Part shown: positions 37,696-47,942 of the stretch, piece after piece | How the letters are laid out: each line of letters opens with the position of its first letter | Numbering within the stretch: position 1 is the first letter of the stretch | NCBI RefSeq assembly: GCF_001938565.1 | Contig: NZ_MSYM01000009.1 | Location: 1-64,000, forward strand | Direction of reading: 5' to 3' | DNA length: 64,000 nt | Origin: Rhodoferax antarcticus ANT.BR | GTDB taxonomy: Bacteria; Pseudomonadota; Gammaproteobacteria; Burkholderiales; Burkholderiaceae_C | Translations under genes and position numbers: made by a program | Notes under the pieces: model-generated | The model's input: only the letters and a program-made list of their open reading frames with translations | The model's database searches: none | What the model was told of the DNA's origin: nothing

Positions 37696-38850
37696 ATGAA
37701 TCCCATCCATATCTCCAGCACCTTTGACGCCGGTGCCATCGACGTTGTCAGCGTTGCTGACCCGCAAGACATCCAGCTCAACATTCGCCGCGACAACGCC
37801 AGTGACTTTGCGCAGTGGTTTTACTTCTGCCTGCACGGTGCTGCAGGGCAGCCGGTGCGACTGAACTTCATGAACGCCGGGCAAAGCGCCTACCCCAAGG
37901 GCTGGGCGGGTTACCGTGTGGCGTGCAGCGAAGATCACCAGAACTGGTTTCGCCTTGACACCGACTTTGATGGCGAAGTCATGAGCGTGGCCTTTACGCC
38001 AGCCAGCAACCGTGTTTATCTGGCCTATTTCGAGCCTTATTCGCATGAGCGCCATCTGGACCTGATTGGCTCGGCTGGCGCGTCGGAACACGTCACGCTG
38101 GAGCGCCTGGGCAGCACGCTTGACGGCCGCGATGTGACGCTGCTGCAGATCACAGACGCTGCATCCACCACGCCGCAGGCGCAGAAAAAGAAGGTCTGGC
38201 TCATCGCCCGCCAGCACCCCGGTGAAACCATGGCCGAGTGGTTTGTGGAGGGTTTTCTGGAGCGCCTGCTCGACGAATCGGACCCGGTGGCACGCGTCCT
38301 GCTCGACCAATGTGTGTTCTACGTGGTGCCCAACATGAACCCCGACGGCGCCGTGCGCGGCAACCTGCGCACCAATGCTGCCGGGGCCAACCTGAACCGC
38401 GAGTGGGCCGCGCCCAGCCAGGAAACCTCTCCCGAGGTGTATGCCGTACGCCAGAAGATGCTGGAAGTGGGTGTGGACCTGAGCCTGGACGCGCATGGCG
38501 ACGAGGGCATGCCCTACAACTTTGTCGTCGGCACCGAGGGCACACCCGGCTGGGGCCCGCGTCGGCAAGCGCTGGAAGAAGCGTTTAAGACGGCCTGGCT
38601 CGCCGCCAGCCCGGACTTCCAGACCACCCACGGTTACCCGCGTGGGGGCCGTGAAGAAGCCAACATGACGCTGGCCACCAACTGGATCGGTCAACTGTTT
38701 GACTGCCTGGCGTTCACCATCGAGATGCCGTTCAAGGACAACGCCGATTTGCCCGACTTGCAAGTGGGTTGGAACGGTGAACGCGCCAAGCGGCTGGGTG
38801 CCAGTGTGTTGCAACCGGTGCTGGCCGTGTTGGCTCAGTTGCGGTCCTGA
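37696..38850 (+). CDS. M14-family zinc carboxypeptidase (cytosolic CP-like)
   Basis: 384 residues from ATG 37696, with GAGG upstream. The N-terminal domain (about 1-125) is beta-rich (AQWFYFCLHGAAGQPVRLNF). The peptidase domain has zinc ligands H and E in RQHPGETMAEW and H in SLDAHGDEG, the substrate-side NMNPDGAVRGN and NLNREW, and the catalytic E in FTIEMPFKD. This matches bacterial homologues of cytosolic carboxypeptidases. No signal peptide is present. The natural substrate is unknown. Confidence 0.9.
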   Translation: MNPIHISSTFDAGAIDVVSVADPQDIQLNIRRDNASDFAQWFYFCLHGAAGQPVRLNFMNAGQSAYPKGWAGYRVACSEDHQNWFRLDTDFDGEVMSVAFTPASNRVYLAYFEPYSHERHLDLIGSAGASEHVTLERLGSTLDGRDVTLLQITDAASTTPQAQKKKVWLIARQHPGETMAEWFVEGFLERLLDESDPVARVLLDQCVFYVVPNMNPDGAVRGNLRTNAAGANLNREWAAPSQETSPEVYAVRQKMLEVGVDLSLDAHGDEGMPYNFVVGTEGTPGWGPRRQALEEAFKTAWLAASPDFQTTHGYPRGGREEANMTLATNWIGQLFDCLAFTIEMPFKDNADLPDLQVGWNGERAKRLGASVLQPVLAVLAQLRS

Positions 38851-38867
38851 ACTGGTCACACGGTTAG

Positions 38868-38926
38868 TATCAAATTAATAGCTACTGGCGCTTGTTCCAT
38901 AACAGCTAGAGCCCTATTTGGCTCAT
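38868..38926 (+). repeat. REP-like dispersed repeat after the M14 gene
   Basis: TATCAAATTAATAGCTACTG then GCGCTTGTTCCATAACAGCT and AGAGCCCTATTTGGC. It is positioned between the M14 gene and the opp remnants. Confidence 0.9.
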
Positions 38927-38929
38927 AAA

Positions 38930-39185
38930 TCAAGCGAAAAGACAAGCCACTTGCAAACCCGCACCGCTGGCGTGCAACTCTGGCACCGTCTGGGCGCACT
39001 CGGCTTGCGCCTTGGGGCAGCGGGTGCGAAACACACAACCCGAGGGTGGGTTCATCGGTGAGGGCAAATCGCCTTGCAGCAACTGCACCACCTTACCGCG
39101 CTCCAGCTCAGGGTTGGGAATCGGAATGGCCGACAGCAAAGCCTGGGTGTAGGGGTGGCGCGGGTCGGCGTACAGCGCGCGCTTG
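38930..39185 (-). pseudogene. 3' fragment of an oligopeptide ABC ATPase (OppF-like)
   Basis: Only the C-terminal tail remains: ALYADPRHPYTQALLSAIP, LLQGDLPSPMNPPSGCVFRT and RCPKAQAEC, the signature of OppF/DppF. No Walker motifs are present. Upstream it is fused to the 5' part of oppB, so an internal deletion removed the end of oppB, oppC, oppD and most of oppF. Confidence 0.88.
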
Positions 39186-39432
39186 TTTCGTAACGGAATG
39201 AGGCCCCCAGATCGCCGTGCAGCAGGCTGTTGAGGTAGCGCAGATACTGTTTTCACAAGGGTTCGTCAAGGTGGTATTTGGCTTGCAAATTGGCCAGCAC
39301 CGCCTTGGAGAGTTTGCGCTCCGAGGCAAACGGCCCGCCGGGGGTCAGGTGCAGCAGCAGATAGCAGACGGTGATGACCGCCAGCAGGGTCGGAATTGCC
39401 GCGAGCAGGCGCTGCAGGGTATGGGTCCACAT
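39186..39432 (-). pseudogene. 5' fragment of oligopeptide permease OppB, with in-frame TGA
   Basis: From ATG 39432 it reads MWTHTLQRLLAAIPTLLAVI, LLHLTPGGPFASERKLSKAV and KYHLDEPL. A TGA follows, and the frame continues KQYLRYLNSLLHGDLGASFR before the deletion junction near 39185. I expect tryptophan at the TGA position in betaproteobacterial relatives (E. coli OppB differs there). Confidence 0.85.
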
Positions 39433-39547
39433 CAACCAGTCTCCAAAAAACAAAAAGCCGTCGCGGTGCTTGTGACACGCCTTGGCCAGACCACCGCCGC
39501 CAGCAAGGGTGTCATGCTGGCGGTGGCAAAGAGATGTCAAGCGTGTT

Positions 39548-41089
39548 TCAGTGCTTGATGATCAGGAAGTCTTTGCCGCGATAGCGGTCCATACTGTTGG
39601 TGTTGCTGTAGCCGCCAACATAGGATTTGACCAGGCGCGGCACGGTGTACTGCAGCAGTGGCAGCATCGGGTAGTCGTCCATGATCAGTTTGGCAGCTTG
39701 CGTCAGCAGTGCCTTGCGTGTGGGCGGGTCCATGCTTTGGTTGCCTTGCTCGATCAGCGCGTCAGCCTTGCGTTTGCAGGATTTTTGCGCGTTTTGGTCT
39801 GAGTCACACTGCACCAGCGCTAGAAAGGTGGTGGCATCGTTGTAGTCTGCCACCCAGGCGTTGCGGGCAATCTGGTAATCGCCGTCATTGCGCTTTTTGA
39901 TCAGCACCTTGAATTCCATGGCTTCAAGCTCAACCTCAATGCCGAGCTTGCTCTTGCACTCGGAGGCCATAAAGATGGCCATTTTCTTGTGGTCGTCGTT
40001 GGTGTTGTCAGCGAACTTGAGCTTGGTGCCCGCGCTCACACCGGCTTCGGCTAGCAGCTTCTTGGCTTCAGCCACACGCTTGTCCATGGGCCATCTGGCC
40101 CAGTCGTAGCGGGTGGGGTCTGCGCCGGCCACCCCTGTGACTGTGACGCCGTAGGCGGGGGCTTGTCCGTCTGCGGTCACGCGCTGGGCCAGAATGACGC
40201 GGTCAATCGCCATTGACAGTGCCTTGCGCACCCGGATGTCTTTCAGCACCGGATCGGTGTTGAGGAAAGAGTAATAACGCAGCCCCAGCATGGGCGAGTT
40301 GCGAATTTCTTTGGGGAACTGCGTTTGGTATTTTTTGCAGGTGCCAGGTCGCAACTGGGCAACAAAGTCGTTTTCGCCCGATTCATACAGCTTGACGTCT
40401 GCATTGCCGTCTTCCACTGACAGGTAGGTGAACTTTGTCGGCTGCACATTTTTCGTGTCCCAGTCGGTCGGGCTTTTAGCCAGCACGATCTTGCTGTTGA
40501 GGTCCCAGGTTGAAAGGGTGAACGCAGCGTTGCCGACGATGTTGCCCGGCTTGGTTCAGTCCTTGCCAAATTTTTCCAGCGTGGTTTTGTCCAGGGCCTT
40601 CACGCCGAGTTCGCTCGGCGGCATTTTGCCTGCCGCGATCTCTTTGCCGTTGACCAGGAAAACACCAAAACTCGACGCATATTCCGAAGCGGTTTTGGGG
40701 TCGACAAAGCGCCGCAAGGCATACACAAAGTCGTCAGCGCTGACAGCGTCGCCTTGAGACCATTTCGCGTTTTGGCGCAGCTTGAAGACCCAGGTGGTGG
40801 CGTCTGTCTGCTTCCAGCTTTCGGCTACGCCAGAGACGATTTTGCCGGTGCTATCGGATGCCGTGAGGCCCCCGAACAGTTCGCAGATGACGTTGTTGGC
40901 GGGCACGCTCTCTGCGCGCGCGGGGCCCAAGGTGTCGGGCTCAGAGCCGTTGTTGCGCAACATTTCTTGCTTGGCTGCCAGTTGAACGCCAGCCGGGAGG
41001 GTGGCAGCCACAGAGGCTGCACCGAATGTGATCAGCAGGGCTGGCGCCAGGGTGGTTTTTGAAAAAAACGCGATGCGATCATGAATCAA
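39548..41089 (-). pseudogene. Oligopeptide-binding protein OppA/MppA-like, interrupted by TGA
   Basis: The frame contains LRNNGSEPDTLGPARAES, LRQNAKWSQGDAVSADDFVY and ends at TGA after LEKFGKD (near 40556). It continues in the same frame as TKPGNIVGNAAFTLSTWDLN and runs to 39548 (MAIDRVILAQRVTADGQAPA; YPMLPLLQYTVPRLVKSYVG). OppA proteins read KWTQPGNIV here, so the stop replaces Trp. The start is also doubtful: the ATG placed after AAGGAG is in another frame. The permease and ATPase genes downstream are also broken. Confidence 0.9.
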
Positions 41090-41131
41090 CTCCTTGAATT
41101 TTGAAATAAATCAAAGATTTTAGAACCCGGT

Positions 41132-42694
41132 TCAAGCGTAATACGCCGCCACAAAGTCTTCAAACAGACCTTCTGGCGTGGCGTCAATCTTGGCCTGTTC
41201 TTCAAGCGAACGTTGCACACTGGCTTTGAATGTGGCGTTTGTCGCCTCAGTGAGCGCCACTGCCTGCAGGCTCTGGGTGTGGGTTTTGGACATCTCGAAG
41301 GCAAAGTTGAAATAGCCGCCGTGTTGCTTGACGGCCTCGATCACCTGGGCTGACGGCGTCAGCTCTGGTTGGTCAATGCGCTGTCGCAGGGTCAGCAGCG
41401 CCTGGTGGCAACGCTGGCCGCCGTAAGCGGTATCGAGCATCGCCGCAAACGGTGCCATGTCGTCAAACAGCTCGTGGGCCAGCGCGCGCAAGGGTTGCTC
41501 GCGGTTGTGCACCAGCAACTGCAAATCAGGCTGGCGCCCGCGTGTGACGACGCGGTGTTTGTTCTCGTCGTTTTCGCCCTGTTCGCGGCTGGTGATGGGT
41601 GGGCTGTCGCGAAACAGGCACATCAGCAGCAGCGCATCGGCAAACAGGCTCTGCTCGGGGGTGATACCAATGTCGACGAAGGGGTTCAGGTCAAACAGCC
41701 GCATCTCGACATACTGTACGCCGTAGGTTTTGAGCGCCAGCGCCGGGCGCTCGCCACCCAGGCCCACGCGTTTGGGGCGCATTGGGGCGTAAAACTCGGC
41801 TTCAAGCTGCAGCAGGCAGTCGCTCAACTGCTTCCAGGTGTCGCCCTCACGCACGCCCATTTCGGCGTAGTAGGGGTCTGGCGTGCGGATGGCCGCCTCC
41901 AGGCCTTGCGCGTAGTCGGCCAGCGTATTGAAACTGATGGCCAGCTTGTCCTGCGCATGATTTTGGTAGCCCAGGTCGCTCATGCGCAAGCTGGTGGCAA
42001 AAGGCCCGTGCAGCGTGCCTGGCGCCAGTTCGGTCAGATCAGAGGGATGGTCTTGCAGAAAAGACTTGCACACCGCCGGTGACGCACCAAACAGGTAGGG
42101 CACCAGCCAGCCGTAACGTAAAAAGTTGCGAATCAGCCCAAAGTAGCGGCGGTTGATGAAATCGGGCAGGTTTTCCTGGCTGTTGCAGCAGTCGTGCAGT
42201 AGGGGCCAGAAGGCGTCGGGCAGCGACCAGTTGTAGTGTGCGCCGGCAATGGTCTGCATGGCACGGCCATAACGCAGGCCCAGGCCCTCGCGGTAGACCT
42301 GCTTGAAGCGCGCGGCGTTGGAGCTGCCGTAGTTGGCAATGGCGATGTCGGCGTCCGGGCCAATGCGGCAAGGCATGGATCCCGCCCACAGAAACTCGCC
42401 GCTGAGCTGTTGTGCGCTGAAGCGGTGAATGTCTTGCAGAAACGCCAGCGGGTAGGCCGGGTCGGTGGAGGGCGGCGTGATGAATTCCAGCAAGGCCTCA
42501 GCGTAATCGGTGGTGATCCACGGGTGCGTCAGCTTGGCGCCCAGCGCGCTGGGGTGGGAAGAGTGCGCCATCTGGCCGCTGCGGTCAACCCGCAGGCATT
42601 CGCGCTCATAGCCGCGCTGGATGCCGCGCAGCACTTGGGCCTGCTCGGCTTCGGAAAACTGACGGACTTGGTTGCAGCAGGTAAATTTCAGCAT
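41132..42694 (-). CDS. gshA: Glutamate-cysteine ligase
   Basis: 520 residues, the size of the E. coli-type enzyme. GIQRGYERECLRVDRSGQMA is the family start, with TTDYAEALLEFITPP, YGRAMQTIAGAHYNWSLPDA, GLIRNFLRYGWLVPYLFGAS and GVQYVEMRLFDLNPFVDIGI. It catalyses the first step of glutathione synthesis. It is transcribed alone; the broken opp genes lie downstream on the same strand. Confidence 0.96.
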   Translation of the reverse strand: MLKFTCCNQVRQFSEAEQAQVLRGIQRGYERECLRVDRSGQMAHSSHPSALGAKLTHPWITTDYAEALLEFITPPSTDPAYPLAFLQDIHRFSAQQLSGEFLWAGSMPCRIGPDADIAIANYGSSNAARFKQVYREGLGLRYGRAMQTIAGAHYNWSLPDAFWPLLHDCCNSQENLPDFINRRYFGLIRNFLRYGWLVPYLFGASPAVCKSFLQDHPSDLTELAPGTLHGPFATSLRMSDLGYQNHAQDKLAISFNTLADYAQGLEAAIRTPDPYYAEMGVREGDTWKQLSDCLLQLEAEFYAPMRPKRVGLGGERPALALKTYGVQYVEMRLFDLNPFVDIGITPEQSLFADALLLMCLFRDSPPITSREQGENDENKHRVVTRGRQPDLQLLVHNREQPLRALAHELFDDMAPFAAMLDTAYGGQRCHQALLTLRQRIDQPELTPSAQVIEAVKQHGGYFNFAFEMSKTHTQSLQAVALTEATNATFKASVQRSLEEQAKIDATPEGLFEDFVAAYYA

Positions 42695-42806
42695 GGGTGT
42701 TCAGGGCATCGGCAAAACGGCCCGCAGTATGGCAGTTTTTGCGCTGCTGTTGTGTTGGCCCAGCAGCTCCCACGCTCGGCCTGCACCGGCGTGGCAGGCC
42801 CAGGTC

Positions 42807-43358
42807 TCAGTGCGAGGGGTATTTAGCCGGGTCGGCCAGCTGCTCGGTCAGTTTGACGAGTTCGGGCACCGTCAGCTTGTCGTCATAGACGCCTGCTGCC
42901 ACGTGGATGCCGGTAGAAAAAGCAATGTCTGCCGTCACCGCGTAGCTCAGCTTGCGCGAGGCTTTGCCATCACCCGGCTTGGTCCAGACGTAATCGACCC
43001 AGCCACCGCGCGGCTGAGCACCGGCCTTGCACAGCTCTTTGAAGATGAATTTGCCGTTGTTGTCAGTGATCTGCATGATGGAGCGGCCCACCAAGTCCGG
43101 GCGCATCGGGTGCGCCACCATTTTGTCTAGGCGGCAGTCAAAGGCGAACACATAACTGTCCTTCCAGACCCAAATGCCGTCCTTGCTGTTGAGCGAGGCA
43201 AACCCCGACACGCCTTTGTCTTGCAGAAATTTGGTGGCCGACCACACTTTGGTGACCACCTCCTGAGATGTGGCCGCTTCGTCAGCGGCGCTGGCCAGCC
43301 CGCTACCCGTTGAGACTACTAACGCCAGGGCGCAACTTTGGAGGAATCGCATGTTCAT
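42807..43358 (-). CDS. Periplasmic single-cache domain protein
   Basis: 183 residues with a signal peptide (FLQSCALALVVSTGSGLASA). The mature part is one cache-type sensor/binding domain (FASLNSKDGIWVWKDSYVFA; MVAHPMRPDLVGRSIMQITD; GGWVDYVWTKPGDGKASRKL). Such stand-alone domains bind small ligands, often carboxylates. It lies directly downstream of the acetate transporter satP on the same strand (34 bp gap), so it may be co-transcribed and relate to carboxylate uptake; that role is an inference. Confidence 0.8.
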   Translation of the reverse strand: MNMRFLQSCALALVVSTGSGLASAADEAATSQEVVTKVWSATKFLQDKGVSGFASLNSKDGIWVWKDSYVFAFDCRLDKMVAHPMRPDLVGRSIMQITDNNGKFIFKELCKAGAQPRGGWVDYVWTKPGDGKASRKLSYAVTADIAFSTGIHVAAGVYDDKLTVPELVKLTEQLADPAKYPSH

Positions 43359-43392
43359 GTCTCCCAATCTTTTAAAAGGTATTCGTTTAGGC

Positions 43393-43953
43393 TCAAAACC
43401 AGGGCTTGCCCACCGGCAGCACGTCGCGACCAAACACATCGGCAAACACAATGTGCGCCATGATGTACCAAGCGCTAGCTGCTGTCACCATCAGCTCATA
43501 GCCAGCGACCACCGTCAGGCCGGGGTAGCCAAAGTGCGCCAAGTCCAGCAGGATAAAGCCGATCAGCAGCAGTGTGAAAGTAATGGCCAGCGCGTTGCTG
43601 ATGCGCATGGCGCCCACCCACAGGATGGCGGTGAACATGGTCCAGCCGACTAGGAACCAGCCCACGTCGGTGGTGCTGGAGGTGTAGATGTTGAAGTGGT
43701 TGCCCAAAAACATCAGCACCAGCGCGATCCAGAAGCAACCGTAGCCGGTGAAAGCGCAGTAGCCAAAGTTGTTGCCGCTTTTCATTTCCTGCAGACCGGC
43801 CATCATCTGCGCAAAGCCGCCAAAGATCAGCCCGATCCAGATCACCGGCCCCAAGCCCATCCAGCCCACGTTGTGAAACTGCAAGACCATGGTGGCCAAG
43901 CCAAACCCGCCCAGTCCGACCACTGCCGGATTTCCCAATTTTTGTTCTGCCAT
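43393..43953 (-). CDS. satP: Acetate/succinate transporter (GPR1/FUN34/YaaH family)
   Basis: 186 residues with six hydrophobic segments. The signature GNPAVVGLGGFGLATM (NPA motif) is near the N-terminus, followed by FGGFAQMMAGLQEMKSGNNF and GYCAFTGYGCFWIALVL. It takes up acetate and succinate across the inner membrane. It is divergent from amn and upstream of the cache protein. Confidence 0.93.
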   Translation of the reverse strand: MAEQKLGNPAVVGLGGFGLATMVLQFHNVGWMGLGPVIWIGLIFGGFAQMMAGLQEMKSGNNFGYCAFTGYGCFWIALVLMFLGNHFNIYTSSTTDVGWFLVGWTMFTAILWVGAMRISNALAITFTLLLIGFILLDLAHFGYPGLTVVAGYELMVTAASAWYIMAHIVFADVFGRDVLPVGKPWF

Positions 43954-44113
43954 GCTGTTGACCCTGTTGATTGATAAGATGGTTCGTTGACCCCGTGACG
44001 CAGTTCCGTGGACTGGGGTGATACATCCTATTCATTAAGCTCGTCGCAATTCTTACAAATGACAATAGATAATTTCTTTTGTAAAAATTCCACAGCCCCG
44101 GAGCCCCTGTCGC

Positions 44114-45628
44114 ATGCCTTACCTGCCCGAATTCATTGCCCCCCTGCGCTTTACCGACCCGATAGCTGCGCTGGCCCAGGCCCACCTGATTTATGACAAC
44201 AGCATCCATCATCTGCGCCAAGCCATGCAGCGTTATGTGGCGGGTGAGGAACTGCCGGGCCATGTGCGCGCCTGCTACCCGTTTGTTCGCGTGCAGACCG
44301 ACACCATGGCGCGCCAGGGCTCAGGAGATGTCACGCGGCTGAGTTACGGTTTTGTATCGGGTGCGGGCCGGTTCGAGACCACCCTGACCCGCCCGGACCT
44401 GTACGCCAAGTACTACCGTGACCAATTTGGGTTGCTGCTGGAAAATCACCAGGTCGAACTGGAGGTGGGCACCAGCACCCAGCCGATCCCGGTGCATTTC
44501 TCGTTTGCCGACAACGAGCACGTTGAAGGCAGCCTCACGGCAGAGCGCCGCGCCCGCATGCGCGACGTGTTCGACCTGCCCGACCTGGCCGCCATGGACG
44601 ACGGCATTGCCAACGGCACGCATGTGCCGCATCGTGGCGAGGCGCAGCCGCTGTCTCTGTTCACCGCGCCGCGCGTGGACTACTCGCTGCAGCGCCTGCG
44701 CCACTACACCGGCACCGGCCCGGAACATTTTCAAAACTTCTTGCTGTTTACCAATTACCAGTTCTACATCGACGAATTCATCGCGCTGGGCCATGCCGCC
44801 ATGGCAGATGCAGCGAGTGAATACATCGGATTTGTGGAGCCGGGCAATGTGATCACCCGGCGCATCGCAGCACCAGGGTCGCCCCCCGATCTGTCCGATG
44901 CTGCCTCTCTGGTGAGTGGCACGCCGCCGCCGCGCCTGCCGCAAATGCCCGCCTACCACCTCAAACGTGCGGACGGCAGCGGCATCAGCATGGTCAACAT
45001 TGGCGTGGGCCCGGCGAATGCCAAGACCATCACCGACCACATCGCCGTGCTTCGCCCGCACGCCTGGATCATGCTGGGCCACTGCGCCGGTTTGCGCACC
45101 ACCCAGCAACTCGGCGACTACGTACTGGCGCATGGCTATGTGCGCGAGGACCATGTGCTTGACGAAGAACTGCCGCTGTGGGTGCCGATCCCCGCACTGG
45201 CCGAAATTCAGGTGGCGCTGGAATCCGCCGTGTCCGAGGTCACCCGGCTCAAAGGTGCGGCGCTTAAAAGCATCATGCGCACCGGTACCGTGGCCTCTAC
45301 CGACAACCGCAACTGGGAGCTGCTGCCCGACAACGGCCCGCAGCGCCGCTTCAGCCAGAGCCGCGCGGTGGCGCTGGACATGGAGTCCGCCACCATTGCC
45401 GCCAACGGTTTTCGTTTCCGGGTGCCCTACGGCACGCTGCTGTGTGTGAGCGACAAGCCGCTGCACGGCGAGATCAAGCTGCCCGGCATGGCGAATCATT
45501 TCTACCGCGAGCGGGTGGACCAACATCTGCGCATCGGCATGCGGGCGCTGGAACTGCTTCGCGCGCAAGGTGTAGACCAGCTCCACAGCCGCAAACTGCG
45601 CAGCTTTGCCGAGGTGGCGTTTCAGTAA
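44114..45628 (+). CDS. amn: AMP nucleosidase
   Basis: 504 residues. The N-terminal AMP-binding domain has HVRACYPFVRVQTDT. The C-terminal nucleoside-phosphorylase-like domain has MVNIGVGPANAKTITDHIAV, MLGHCAGLR, AVALDMESATIAANGFRFRV (acidic purine-binding region) and LLCVSDKPLHGEIKLPG. It hydrolyses AMP to adenine and ribose 5-phosphate. It is divergent from satP across a 160-bp AT-rich gap. Confidence 0.95.
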   Translation: MPYLPEFIAPLRFTDPIAALAQAHLIYDNSIHHLRQAMQRYVAGEELPGHVRACYPFVRVQTDTMARQGSGDVTRLSYGFVSGAGRFETTLTRPDLYAKYYRDQFGLLLENHQVELEVGTSTQPIPVHFSFADNEHVEGSLTAERRARMRDVFDLPDLAAMDDGIANGTHVPHRGEAQPLSLFTAPRVDYSLQRLRHYTGTGPEHFQNFLLFTNYQFYIDEFIALGHAAMADAASEYIGFVEPGNVITRRIAAPGSPPDLSDAASLVSGTPPPRLPQMPAYHLKRADGSGISMVNIGVGPANAKTITDHIAVLRPHAWIMLGHCAGLRTTQQLGDYVLAHGYVREDHVLDEELPLWVPIPALAEIQVALESAVSEVTRLKGAALKSIMRTGTVASTDNRNWELLPDNGPQRRFSQSRAVALDMESATIAANGFRFRVPYGTLLCVSDKPLHGEIKLPGMANHFYRERVDQHLRIGMRALELLRAQGVDQLHSRKLRSFAEVAFQ

Positions 45629-45631
45629 GAA

Positions 45632-45686
45632 ATTGGTGTCTAGCCCTTGTGCGTATTGCGCTAATAGCTATTAAAGTAATAGCGAT
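45632..45686 (-). repeat. REP-like dispersed repeat between amn and purT
   Basis: GTGTCTAGCCCTTGTGCGTA then TTGCGCTAATAGCTATTAAA. It sits between two convergent genes, as at 27656. Confidence 0.87.
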
Positions 45687-45688
45687 GG

Positions 45689-46930
45689 TTAGGCCGCCCG
45701 AGGCTTGACCAAAGACGCCGCCAGCTTGGCATTGCTGCGCGCCACCGCCACATCGGCATCAAATGCCAGCGCCACGCCCATGCGGCGTTTGGCAAAGCTC
45801 TCGGGCTTGCCAAACAGGCGCAGGTCGGTGTTGGGCACGCTCAGGGCCTGCGCCACGCCGTCAAACACGACACCTACCGCGTCCACGCCGCCGTAAATCA
45901 CCGCGCTGGCGCCGGGGCTGCGCAGGGTGGTGTTCACCGGCAGGCCCAAAATGGCGCGGGCATGCAGTTCGAACTCGCTTTGATGCTGGGTGACCAGCGT
46001 CACCAAACCGGTGTCGTGCGGGCGCGGCGAGACTTCGCTGAACCAGACTTGGTCGTCCTTCACAAACAGTTCCACGCCAAACACCCCCAACCCACCTGGC
46101 TGGCCGTCTAGCGTCATGCCCAGGTCATCGGTCACCGCTTTGGCAATCTGGCGTGCTTTTTCCAACGCTTGGGGGCCCATCGGGTGCGGTTGCCAGCTTT
46201 CCACATAGTCGCCGTTGACCTGAAGGTGGCCCACGGGTTCACAAAAGTGGGTCTCGATGGCGCCGTCTGCACCGCGTGCGCGCACGGTCAGCAGGGTGAT
46301 CTCGTAGTCAAAGTCAATGAAGCCTTCCACGATGACGCGGCCATGGCTGACCCGCCCGCCTGCCATAGCATGCTCCCAGGCGCGGGCCACGTCAGCCGGG
46401 GCGTTGAGCTTGCTTTGACCTTTGCCAGAGCTGCTCATCACCGGTTTGACGATGCAGGGGTAGCCAATGCCGGGCTGGTTATTCGCGCCCTCAATCGCCG
46501 CCTGCAACTCGGCCAGCGAGTCGCAAAACTGGTAGGGGCTGGTGGGCAGGCGCAGGGTTTCTGCGGCTAGGCGGCGGATACCTTCGCGGTCCATGGTCAG
46601 GCGGGCGGCGCGCGCGGTGGGCACCACGCGCACCACGCCGGTGGCTTCCAGCACCTCAAGCATCGGCGTGGCAATGGCCTCAATCTCGGGCACCACCAGG
46701 TGCGGCTGGTCGTACTCAATCTGTTCGCGCAGCATGGCCGGGTCGGTCATGGTGATGGTGCGGCTGTGGTGCGCTACCTGCTGGCCGGGCGCGTGTTCGT
46801 AGCGGTCTACCGCAAAGGTTTCCACGCCCAGGCGCTGCAGGGCAATGATGACCTCCTTGCCCAACTCGCCACTACCCAGCAACATGACTTTGGTGGCGTT
46901 GGGGGACAGGGGCGTGCCAAGAGTGGTCAT
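45689..46930 (-). CDS. purT: Formate-dependent phosphoribosylglycinamide formyltransferase
   Basis: 413 residues with an ATP-grasp fold: [20 protein letters not shown] at the start, [50 protein letters not shown] and [11 protein letters not shown]. It uses formate and ATP in the third step of purine synthesis. Length and motifs are complete. Confidence 0.96.
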   Translation of the reverse strand: MTTLGTPLSPNATKVMLLGSGELGKEVIIALQRLGVETFAVDRYEHAPGQQVAHHSRTITMTDPAMLREQIEYDQPHLVVPEIEAIATPMLEVLEATGVVRVVPTARAARLTMDREGIRRLAAETLRLPTSPYQFCDSLAELQAAIEGANNQPGIGYPCIVKPVMSSSGKGQSKLNAPADVARAWEHAMAGGRVSHGRVIVEGFIDFDYEITLLTVRARGADGAIETHFCEPVGHLQVNGDYVESWQPHPMGPQALEKARQIAKAVTDDLGMTLDGQPGGLGVFGVELFVKDDQVWFSEVSPRPHDTGLVTLVTQHQSEFELHARAILGLPVNTTLRSPGASAVIYGGVDAVGVVFDGVAQALSVPNTDLRLFGKPESFAKRRMGVALAFDADVAVARSNAKLAASLVKPRAA

Positions 46931-47014
46931 GGTGGTTTGCCGGGGGCGACCGGTGTTTGGGTTAAAAGAACGAGTTTATTTCAGGCAACTGCCAGCTCGG
47001 TCACAATTTGACCC

Positions 47015-47938
47015 ATGAGCGACCCCATTTTTTCCGTCCACGGCTTGGTCAAACGCTATGGCGACGCCACCGTGGTGAACGACATGTCTTTCGAGATTGC
47101 CCCCGGCGAATGCCTGGGCGTGATTGGCCCCAACGGCGCGGGCAAAACCACCACCATCCGCATGTGCCTGGGCCTGACCGTGCCCGATGCGGGCACGGTC
47201 ACCGCGTTTGGCCTGCAAATGCCGCGCGATGCACTGGCCATCAAGGCGCAGCTTGGCGTGGTCAGCCAGATCGATACGCTCGACCCCGACTTCAGTTGCG
47301 CGGAAAACCTGTTGGTGTATGGCCGCTACTTTGGCATGAAAGACGCGCAGATCCGCGAGCGCGTGCCGAGTCTGCTTGAATTCGCTTCTCTGACCGCCAA
47401 GGCCAAGGCCAAACCAGGGGAGCTGTCGGGCGGCATGAAGCGGCGCTTGAGCCTGGCGCGCGCACTGGTCAACAACCCGCGCCTGCTGCTGCTGGACGAA
47501 CCCACCACCGGGCTGGACCCGCAAGCGCGCCACCTGATGTGGGAGCGCCTGCAACAGTTGCTGCAGCAGGGCAAGTCGATTTTGCTGACAACACACTTTA
47601 TGGACGAGGCCGAGCGCCTGTGCAGTCGCCTGCTGGTGCTGGACCATGGCAAGAAAATTGCCGAGGGTCGCCCGCGCGACCTGATTCGCCAGCATCTGGA
47701 GTCTGATGTGGTGGAGGTTTATGGCCGCGGCGCACTGGCGCTGGTGGATTCGCCCCTGGCGGCGCTGGCCGCGCGCATCGAGATCAGTGGTGAGACGGTA
47801 TTTTTTTACACCGCCGCCGCCCAGCCAATGTTGGATGCGCTGGACGCGTACCCCGACCTGCGCACGCTGCACCGGCCCGCCAACCTGGAAGACTTGTTCC
47901 TTAAACTCACCGGTCGGCAGATTCGGGAAGAAGGCTAA
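47015..47938 (+). CDS. nodI: NodI-type ABC transporter ATPase
   Basis: 307 residues: Walker [19 protein letters not shown]-loop [12 protein letters not shown], signature [16 protein letters not shown], Walker [21 protein letters not shown] and switch H in [13 protein letters not shown]. The C-terminal extension (from about 225) is typical of NodI. It pairs with the permease gene 4 nt downstream. The family exports lipo-oligosaccharides in rhizobia; in non-symbiotic betaproteobacteria the substrate is unknown. Confidence 0.9.
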   Translation: MSDPIFSVHGLVKRYGDATVVNDMSFEIAPGECLGVIGPNGAGKTTTIRMCLGLTVPDAGTVTAFGLQMPRDALAIKAQLGVVSQIDTLDPDFSCAENLLVYGRYFGMKDAQIRERVPSLLEFASLTAKAKAKPGELSGGMKRRLSLARALVNNPRLLLLDEPTTGLDPQARHLMWERLQQLLQQGKSILLTTHFMDEAERLCSRLLVLDHGKKIAEGRPRDLIRQHLESDVVEVYGRGALALVDSPLAALAARIEISGETVFFYTAAAQPMLDALDAYPDLRTLHRPANLEDLFLKLTGRQIREEG

Positions 47939-47942
47939 TACT

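Noticed and set aside
14062..41089. UGA recoded as tryptophan or selenocysteine genome-wide
   Set aside because: Many intact genes here end at TGA (for example maaB-neighbour genes such as rsmE-adjacent DUF2007, pepP, cobN), and TGG is used normally inside the same broken genes. No SECIS-like context was seen.
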